Shown one piece after another: positions 56,416 through 64,000 of a DNA stretch of 64,000 nt. The stretch lies in NCBI RefSeq assembly GCF_910592395.1, contig NC_088321.1, positions 5,148,001 to 5,212,000 on the forward strand. The letters are read 5' to 3'. Source of the stretch: Lineus longissimus. Lineage: Eukaryota; Nemertea; Pilidiophora; Heteronemertea; Lineidae. The position numbers and the translations under genes are program-made. Under the pieces are notes generated by a model. That model made no database searches. It was not told the origin of the DNA and saw only the letters and a list, made by a program, of their open reading frames with translations. Within the stretch, counting starts at the first letter, position 1; each line of letters begins with the position of its first letter.

Positions 56416-59400
56416 GTAGTCGTCAAAGTAAAGACAAACTGTTCATATATGTATAGGCTATTGCAAGCGTAGAGTGTTTTCGTTTGTGGCCTACATACAC
56501 TTAAAGCATGACAAGTCCCCCCCCCTTCCGTAAACGGGGACATTCCCAGTTAGCAACCATTTGGCATGCATTGAGTTCATAGTAAATAAATATCCGCACA
56601 ACAAACCTAACACTGATGACAGAGACCTATTTTAACTAGACAAAACCAAAGTGACGTGCGTTATACGAAGAGGTATTCAATAGGGTAGTTGATAAAGCTT
56701 GGAATCAGTGAAACCTTGGAACCAGTGATAAACCTTGGAATCAGTCCTAAAAATGCATAAAAACATGAAATAATGCCATTCGAACCTAACGTGGTTACGA
56801 ATCAACATTTGGAGCTTATTCTTACATGATCAGATCGGAATTTTATGGTAATTTAGAAATCTGTCGCATATCCGATTCAATAGTCTATATTTTAAAACAA
56901 CCCAGTTGTACCTCGACTCCAGTGTACAGTACTGATCTCCCAAATATGGGAAGACACGCCCACCACACACCCATAATATGGACCAATAGCGCTCCGCTTA
57001 TAAATACGCCACCACCACACGGGGCCTTTTCGATCAGACGAGTTGCTTGGGAAGTTGGGGGCCTGTCATGCATTATGCATGGATAAGGTTGACGACTATG
57101 TCTAGGCCTAATTGTCTATGATTGACTGATATTTTATAACAAACGATGAATAAAAGAAGCCTAGTCATGTATGTTTATTACCGAAGTTTGCGGATGAAAA
57201 TTTCCTTCGCCGTGAGCGATTTCTTACATCTTCCAGTACGCATCGAGGGATGCAGAGATCTTTGTGACGTCACCAGTTCTAAGCGGGTTTTTTTATTCAC
57301 GTGTGTGTTTGTCCTATGATCTCGTGCATCTAGTACCGGGCATAATACTTTATCGTCTATGGAATACAAAACAATCATAAAAACTAATTTTTGCTTCCAT
57401 TGAAGAGAAATAAAATATTTTAACGACCACAGCGCATCGCCAATTGATGACGTCATCCTCCACATTAAAAATGTTGGCTTCTGAACTAACTGGCAAATTG
57501 CTATCAATAAAGTCAGCTGGGACGAGACTGTCAGTTGGGAGGGTATAAATCGTGGAAGGAACGCACCCGATTTCCCGCGCTATTTGCACAGTGATTCCAT
57601 GGTTTACATTGAATATTCCAAGGTTTATCAGTGTTTCCAAGGTTTCACTAATTCCATACTTTATCAACTACCATTCAATAGATATTATGCTTCACGTCTG
57701 TCAATAATTTATCAAAGAATTGAGTTTACTTTTTTTTTCCGTTCATTCAAATATACGAACAATCTCTGTCTACTGGTACTTAGTCGATGAATGGTTACTT
57801 CGCAAAGGGATTTTGGGGTAATCTAGATACGATACTAAGTTAATTGTTGGCTAGTTTGCCAAATTGAACAGTTGCCAGCAAAGCGAAGTAAAAGACAAAC
57901 TGTTCAATAGCTATATAAGATATTACTAGTGTAGGGTTTTTGCGCCTGTGGTCTAGTGCAGACATACACTGAAAGCAAATAACCAGGGTCCCCCCCCCCC
58001 CCTCCGTAAACGGGGGACTGAAGAACCAGTTGGCGTGCATTGATTACATTGGACAGTTCATTAACTTGAGGGATGACCGCCCCCAGTACGATATGTATTG
58101 ATCAGGCCAGGATCCCTTTACACTGATTGGCGAAAACTTTTCGCTGCCTGTAGCGAGGTTGTGGTAAAGTTGATGAACAGTGGTTGGCATTGGGAATCAA
58201 CTCATCACTTGTGACCTAACATCTAATTAGTGGTTAGGCCTATGGTGTGGTTTTGTTAGGTCTATTGACGATCTCCAATATAATAAATCGCATTAAAATA
58301 AAACCCGTATTGGCCTAGGCGAATGGTACAACCATTGGACAAACTGGTATCGTCAACCCATTGTCCATCTTCGATTCACTCAAACAATTTCTAATGGCAT
58401 ATAACGACAATGCGCATAATATCGTGGCGTGCATATTCAAAAACGGTATGACAAGAACGGTGAGTCGATAGAGTACTACAGAAAGGAAAATTTACGCCGC
58501 AGAATATTTTCGTGAATCAAGATATTTTTTTCTAATCAAATTTAAATTGTCTACTTTGTCATAGAGCTCTTATAGTGAAGAGGCGCTGTGGTTTGGACAG
58601 CTATATTAGAATAGTAAAATCCTCTGTAAACAGGTCTGTGTCGGGTAGGCCAATGTAGTAAACAAAAATAGGTATATAAGACGAGTAATTATGCAACGGT
58701 CATTCAAGAGGTGTGGAATTTGTGTTTGTTATGGGTAATTATCGTACGTGCTAATTGACAAATCTTTTCTTGAAATGGACATTTTGACGTGGTGTTTGTA
58801 AAAGCCTATAGCAAACTGCGATACTCAACCAAACAATACTTTTATACGGAATAAAAAATGTGGCGTTCCCAAACTTTTTGTGGGTAGTGTATATTTTAGG
58901 AGATATCATAAGGAAATTTCAAGTATTCATTTACTTTTGACCGTAGGTGTACACAGACTTTGCGACTGCAAGAAACAACAACACAGAGCAAATTTGAACG
59001 CCTACGTTCGTAAACTTGTTTCGAGTCAAGTTGCGAAAACACCCTTTCATTTACTTCAGTTCAAACTTGTACGATCATGCGTCGCCTCAATAGACTTACC
59101 TCGATGTGACTTATTATGCAGAGTCTGACCTTTTGACATCCTTTTTTATAGGAATGCAAATTCAAATCCGCAGATAACTCTCTTCTTAGTTTTGTTATAG
59201 TCGTGTGATAAACATTCCAGATTATGATCATCTCATCTTTTCATTCTCTTGACACATTTGACATCACACATACTAAGCATAGTATACATATATAGCCTAT
59301 ATAGGCCGACATTAAATTATTTTCATGTAGAAATTTGAATAAATCATCACCGCGTTCATATCCACAAACCATAAACTTTAATACAAGTCGTGTATTTCAA

Positions 59401-59464
59401 AGAATTTATCACACAACACGTATTCATCGTTTACGGTTCGACATTTCCTTTCTCCGCGGGAAAT
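56416..59464. repeat. Duplicated segment, copy 2 (pairs with 37672-40196)
   Basis: The same order of sequence as copy 1 without the 445-bp MITE, but with a private 989-bp insertion at 56684-57672. It also has the internal direct repeat (56421 and 57885). Similarity continues to TTTCTCCGCGGGAAAT at 59464; beyond this point copy 1 was replaced by the non-LTR element. Confidence 0.8.
56684..57672. mobile_element. 989-bp Mutator-like insertion with 9-bp TSD ATTCAATAG
   Basis: Ends GGTAGTTGATAAAG and complement; subterminal regions repeat AACCTTGGAA(T/C)CAGTG words in both arms. ATTCAATAG occurs at 56675-56683 and 57673-57681, and once at the empty site in copy 1 (37979-37987). The 105-codon minus-strand frame at 57350-57667 reads through the right TIR and is unrecognised. 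A 9-bp duplication fits Mutator-like elements, but no transposase is present. Confidence 0.88.
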
Positions 59465-59972
59465 AATACAGTCATTCTCCGACTTGATATATCGGTCATA
59501 GGAATGACCTCTTGCCTGATCCTGAGGAAAACAAACTATTCTACTGGATGTTTCAAATGAACGATCAAAACAGGAGTAAACGTCCAATGATGGAAAAATA
59601 CCAAGGCACTGTTTCGAAATGATTTTGAAATCAAATCATCATGACAGCCATTTTGTCTCTACCTGTTGCTACGGATGAAGTAGGCAACGTCGGCTTAATA
59701 GCCATTTGTCTGGGAGTGGTAAAAAACAAGAGATTTTCGCTGCAGAATATTTTCGCGAACGTGACCTACTCGCGAAAATAACCTGCAGGCGATATTCGTC
59801 TGTAATACAGTATATACTAACAGAGTAAGAACTAACTCTGCATTTGAAGATTTGCCAACTTTGGCAAAATTCCCTCTGTATTTTCCTTATTTTCTGAACA
59901 AAGTGTTATTTTTAACCGTTTTGTTTGGAAGTTCATGAAGTGTGACAGCATGCTTATTGTTGCAATCAATTT
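59465..59972. other. No gene recognised
   Basis: Unique spacer. TTTTCGCTGCAGAATATTTTCGCGAA-like words near 59735-59760 resemble those at 39235-39255 and 58495-58515, hinting at a shared short motif. Confidence 0.4.
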
Positions 59973-60830
59973 GTGCCGTATAAAACAAATTATCAAAATT
60001 CTTTGAGTGCAAGTCCAAAATACTATCTTTCAACGGATAGGTTCGATATACTGGGTGTCAAATTTTGCAGTACCTTATTGCCTTCTGCTGTTCATGTTGA
60101 GAACCGGATTTCGGCCGCTAAGCGTAGGGTCTTCAGCCTTTCCAGTATAGGCCTTTGCTATCCTGGGCTTTCTTCAGAAGCTGAACAATATCTTTGGAAA
60201 TCTGCAGTGAGCCCTATTGCCACTTATGGGTGTTCAGGTGTATGTGCGAAAGATTTTGAACTTTTACATATATTTCAAAGTAATAATTTTAAGCGTATTT
60301 TAGGTCTGCCAAAGAGGAGCCACCATTGCAAGCTGTTGGCGGCCCTCGATATCAAACCGGTATCCGCTGTAGTTATAAATGGAAAATTTTTGGTTTTTTA
60401 CTATTTTTAAACAACAGTCTCCGGCTTGTATTTTAAATGCATTTCTTTTAGCGAGGTTTTTAGCAGGATTTGGATGTATTAAAGGCACGCTTTTAATAAA
60501 TACCATTGTGAACAAGCGACTAGCTCCTACTGTTGTAGCTTTTTCTAGCAAACCCCGCTCATTATGTCACGTCGGTGGTGTGTGTCTGTCGCAGAGGAAG
60601 GGGTTACTGACTCACTATAAGTCCCTCATTTTCACCAACAGGTACAACATTGTGAATTCTGAAGAGCGCCGGTTGGTTATGCTCTTGATTCGGGCTATTA
60701 AATCTGTCATAATTTTACCGTCTGTAAATTTTGTAACCCATCATAGTATATATAGTATTTTATTTCATTTCGACGTTCTCCTTTTAGGAGGTTAATAAAT
60801 ATTATTACTATTATACCAAAACCCTTTTTT
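59973..60830 (+). pseudogene. Non-LTR retrotransposon ORF2 C-terminal remnant
   Basis: The frame reads DRFDILGVKFCSTLLPSAVH, then RISAAKRRVFSLSSIGLCYP and KSAVSPIATYGCSGVC, then LGLPKRSHHCKLLAALDIKP. After a shift near 60400 it continues FLLARFLAGFGCIKGTLLIN. The YLGV-type start and the following helical pattern match the tail after reverse transcriptase in some LINE-like elements, distinct from the CR1-like copies here. A TTAATAAATATTATTACTAT tract at about 60793-60815 may be the 3' end. The catalytic domain is absent. Confidence 0.65.
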
Positions 60831-60890
60831 CCTTTTGATATACTTGGCCCTTTTTCACTCATTCAAGAGTTCAAATTAATTATTTCATAG

Positions 60891-61024
60891 GGAAAGACAA
60901 AGCATCAGAATCTCATGGCATTGATATATATGGTAAGGTACTTCAATATCTTATTATGAATACAGCCGAGAATTTGGATGATGAAGACATTGGTGAAATT
61001 GAAAATAATGCTCACGTTGATTGA
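60891..61024 (+). CDS. Candidate terminal coding exon of an unidentified gene
   Basis: A pyrimidine-containing acceptor (TTATTTCATAG ending 60890) precedes an open frame in phase 1: GKDKASESHGIDIYGKVLQY, then LIMNTAENLDDEDIGEIENN and AHVD before TGA at 61022-61024. The balanced, acidic composition looks more like host protein than transposon. An internal donor-like GGTAAGG at 60934 offers an alternative end. An AATAAA at 61145-61150 could serve the transcript. Upstream exons were not found and no family is recognised. Confidence 0.35.
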
Positions 61025-61144
61025 ATAAATGTACAGGTTTTGTAGGTCTGCATTGTAGGTCTTAGTTTTGTAGTCTTCCATTTGTAGAGTTAGTTATACG
61101 GCTATCAGTTGTATGACCTAGGAATGTTGATTTCTTTTCTGGTC

Positions 61145-61150
61145 AATAAA
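61145..61150 (+). promoter_or_regulatory. Possible polyadenylation signal AATAAA
   Basis: Located 120 bases after the TGA of the candidate exon and followed within 15 bases by a GTCAGTGTT-type downstream stretch. Confidence 0.35.
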
Positions 61151-61169
61151 GATGTCAGTGTTACTAATC

Positions 61170-62362
61170 ACTTATTTCATTTCTTATTATTGAGAGGATT
61201 GGGATGGACTTTCGGAGAGAAATGTTGTTGGTCACTGTTGTGATTATTGACATTCGCAGCTCATCCCAACAGAACTAGCACGGAACCGGGATGCATGGGC
61301 TGTCCATGCCATTTTGTAGGACAAAAGGTACTCTTCTATGCACCGGCAAAATCACAAAAGTGATACGATGCTATGATGATGATGATGATGATGTCTTGTC
61401 TACATGTATAAAGCCACTTAACTATTCTATTGTCTTTGGCTCTGAGTGTACATATGTAGTACTGTATTCAAACAAATAGGCAAAGGAACGGCAGGTTACA
61501 CAAAAGTACATTTTATTGAATCAGGTACAGAACTACTAGTGTGTACAACAAATATACATGTACTATGTATGAAAAATTGATCTACCAGTATCCACCGGTA
61601 TAATCACACCAGTCTCCACTGATAGTAAGACCCGTGAGACTTTTATGCCAGTCTCCTAGACATAATAGATTGGTGCTATAGGTGCAATGCATATCTTTTT
61701 TGAGAGTTAATCACACACAAAACAAATTAATGATAAAATTGGCAGTAAGGTCTATTACGGATGACACCGCAACAGAGGTCTATTGAGCAAAAATCAGAAT
61801 CAGAGTTTTTCTTCAAAATCTCATCAAATATCGCAATATCAAAATATATATATCATGAAAAAGCTACTTTTTCATTACATGTAAACGCCTAGAATGTGAA
61901 TCTAAGATCCATGCCCAAAAAAAACTGCAAAAATGGGTATAACTTTGGTATGCAGACATATACAGTATCAAATCACAGCTGCACAGTACAAGAACACATT
62001 CTATAAGCCTATGTGACCGATCAGACACACCAAAACCAGGCGCATGTAGGCATACCATAGCTTTACAGAATATGCATTGTATTTATTTAACCCTATTTCT
62101 AAATTTTACGACAGGCGTCTGGTTTTGCTGTGATGGGTCGCATAGAGAATCTCACATCAGACAAACTGTACTTGGTTTAATGAAATTTGCCCTGAAATCA
62201 TTAATTTCCTACAAATGAATAGGGGTTACCATAGATGGAAAAATCAATTAATCAAATTCATTGATAAAATTTATAGATTTCAGGTCAAATACCTCTGACA
62301 CGTGTATAAAGGGAACACCCAATTCATCCTGGCAATGGCATAATACAGTGACAAAGTAGGCG
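61170..62362. other. No gene recognised; possible minus-strand 3' end
   Basis: Contains a short GAT run at about 61375-61392. The word TTTATT at 61512-61517 is AATAAA on the minus strand and could end a convergent transcript, but no coding frame supports it. The rest is AT-rich. Confidence 0.35.
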
Positions 62363-64000
62363 CGTTTTACTGTTCAAGTAAAATGTAACAAATACCAGCA
62401 GTTCTATCATTGACCAGTTAATCCACACATAAGAAATGGGTAGATCACAATGTTTTACTGTTCAAGTAAAATGTAACAAATACCAGCAGTTCTATCATTG
62501 ACCAGTTAATCCACACATAAGAAATGGGTAGATCACAATGTTTTACTGTACAAGTAAAATGTAACAAATACCACCAGTTCTATCATTGACCAGTTAATCC
62601 ACGCATAAGAAATGGGTAGATCACAATGTTTTACTGTTCAAGTAAAATGTAACAAATACCAGCAGTTCTATCATTGACCAGTTAATCCACACATAAGAAA
62701 TGGGTAGATCACAATGTTTTACTGTTCAAGTAAAATGTAACAAATACCAGCAGTTCTATCATTGACCAGTTAATCCACACATAAGAAATGGGTAGATCAC
62801 AATGTTTTACTGTTCAAGTAAAATGTAACAAATACCAGCAGTTCTATCATTGACCAGTTAATCCACACATAAGAAATGGGTAGATCACAATGTTTTACTG
62901 TTCAAGTAAAATGTAACAAATACCAGCAGTTCTATCATTGACCAGTTAATCCACATATAAGAAATGGGTAGATCACAATGTTTTACTGTTCAAGTAAAAT
63001 GTAACAAATACCAGCAGTTCTATCATTGACCAGTTAATCCACACATAAGAAATGGGTAGATCACAATGTTTTACTGTTCAAGTAAAATGTAACAAATACC
63101 AGCAGTTCTATCATTGACCAGTTAATCCACACATAAGAAATGGGTAGATCACAATGTTTTACTGTTCAAGTAAAATGTAACAAATACCAGCAGTTCTATC
63201 ATTGACCAGTTAATCCACACATAAGAAATGGGTAGATCACAATGTTTTACTGTTCAAGTAAAATGTAACAAATACCAGCAGTTCTATCATTGACCAGTTA
63301 ATCCACACATAAGAAATGGGTAGATCACAATGTTTTACTGTACAAGTAAAATGTAACAAATACCAGCAGTTCTATCATTGACCAGTTAATCCACACACAG
63401 TCATAAGAAATGGGTAGATCACAATGTTTTACTGTTCAAGTAAAATGTAACAAATACCAGCAGTTCTATCATTGACCAGTTAATCCACACATAAGAAATG
63501 GGTAGATCACAATGTTTTACTGTTCAAGTAAAATGTAACAAATACCAGCAGTTCTATCATTGACCAGTTAATCCACACATAAGAAATGGGTAGATCACAA
63601 TGTTTTACTGTTCAAGTAAAATGTAACAAATACCACCAGTTCTATCATTGACCAGTTAATCCACACAGTCATAAGAAATGGGTAGATCACAATGTTTTAC
63701 TGTTCAAGTAAAATGTAACAAATACCAGCAGTTCTATCATTGACCAGTTAATCCACACATAAGAAATGGGTAGATCACAATGTTTTACTGTTCAAGTAAA
63801 ATGTAACAAATACCAGCAGTTCTATCATTGACCAGTTAATCCACACATAAGAAATGGGTAGATCACAATGTTTTACTGTTCAAGTAAAATGTAACAAATA
63901 CCAGCAGTTCTATCATTGACCAGTTAATCCACACATAAGAAATGGGTAGATCACAATGTTTTACTGTTCAAGTAAAATGTAACAAATACCAGCAGTTCTA
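62363..64000 (+). repeat. 88-bp satellite array, about 18.6 copies, running off the window
   Basis: The period is 88 bp (TGTTTTACTGTTCAAGTAAA at 62451, 62539 variant, 62627 and so on). Units are over 97 percent identical by eye. Two units carry an extra ACACAGTC-type insertion near 63397 and 63664, and some have GTACAAG in place of GTTCAAG or CCACCAG in place of CCAGCAG. The unit holds a short hairpin TTTTACT-gttca-AGTAAAA. Homogeneity implies recent amplification or conversion. Confidence 0.97.

Noticed and set aside
57350-57667. 105-codon minus-strand frame in the 989-bp insertion
   Set aside because: It starts in the terminal inverted repeat and has no transposase or other domain; probably chance.
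62363-64000. Regular repeat array resembling CRISPR
   Set aside because: The repeats are directly adjacent 88-bp units with no variable spacers, and the setting is a eukaryotic genome; it is a satellite.

Overview
This window looks like intergenic and heterochromatin-like DNA from an animal nuclear genome. Coding capacity is sparse, split by introns or broken. The transposon mix (BEL/Pao, DIRS, CR1/L2-like, pogo, PIF/Harbinger, THAP-bearing TTAA element, large foldback elements) together with frequent short AGGCCTA and TACATGTA words suggests a marine invertebrate. My best guess is an echinoderm or another non-vertebrate deuterostome, because foldback elements with iterated arms are known from sea urchins; a mollusc is not excluded. 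No rRNA, tRNA, CRISPR, operon or viral genome was seen.

Layout. 0-0.65 kb: two minus-strand exon candidates with compatible splice sites, one homeodomain-like and one HMG-box-like. 1.9-7 kb: a 444-bp MITE and a 397-bp inverted-repeat MITE in otherwise anonymous DNA. 8-11.4 kb: a 2.7-kb foldback element inserted in a decayed BEL/Pao protease gene. 11.7-12.8 and 17.9-19.0 kb: two near-identical 1.1-kb repeats carrying AGGTCA-type half-sites and GAC microsatellites. 14.3-16.0 kb: a 345-bp higher-order tandem array. 20.2-27.3 kb: a DIRS-type tyrosine-recombinase retrotransposon interrupted by a CR1/L2-like element, a PIF/Harbinger element and an unidentified 0.8-kb insert. 27.3-31.1 kb: nothing recognised.

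31.1-37.1 kb: a nested complex of foldback elements built on 21-bp GACGACTTA iterons; a compact relative lies at 51.9-52.6 kb. 37.7-40.2 and 56.4-59.5 kb: two copies of one segment, each carrying an insertion missing from the other. 40.2-44.9 kb: a minus-strand non-LTR retrotransposon carrying a 5S-like SINE dimer and a THAP/TTAA transposon; a second THAP copy lies at 46.6-47.6 kb. 44.9-46.3 kb: tandem copies of a foldback arm. 47.9-49.2 kb: a 1.3-kb inverted-repeat element with a 9-bp target duplication. 53.6-56.0 kb: a complete pogo-like element with both TIRs but two stops in its transposase. 60.0-61.2 kb: another non-LTR tail, then a possible terminal exon with a poly(A) signal. 62.4 kb to the end: an 88-bp satellite running off the window.

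The genes do not form a pathway. The biology here is layered transposition: at several sites the order of insertion can be read from target duplications, from reading frames resuming across insertions, and from empty sites present elsewhere in the window. All calls come from reading the sequence by eye; no database search was run.
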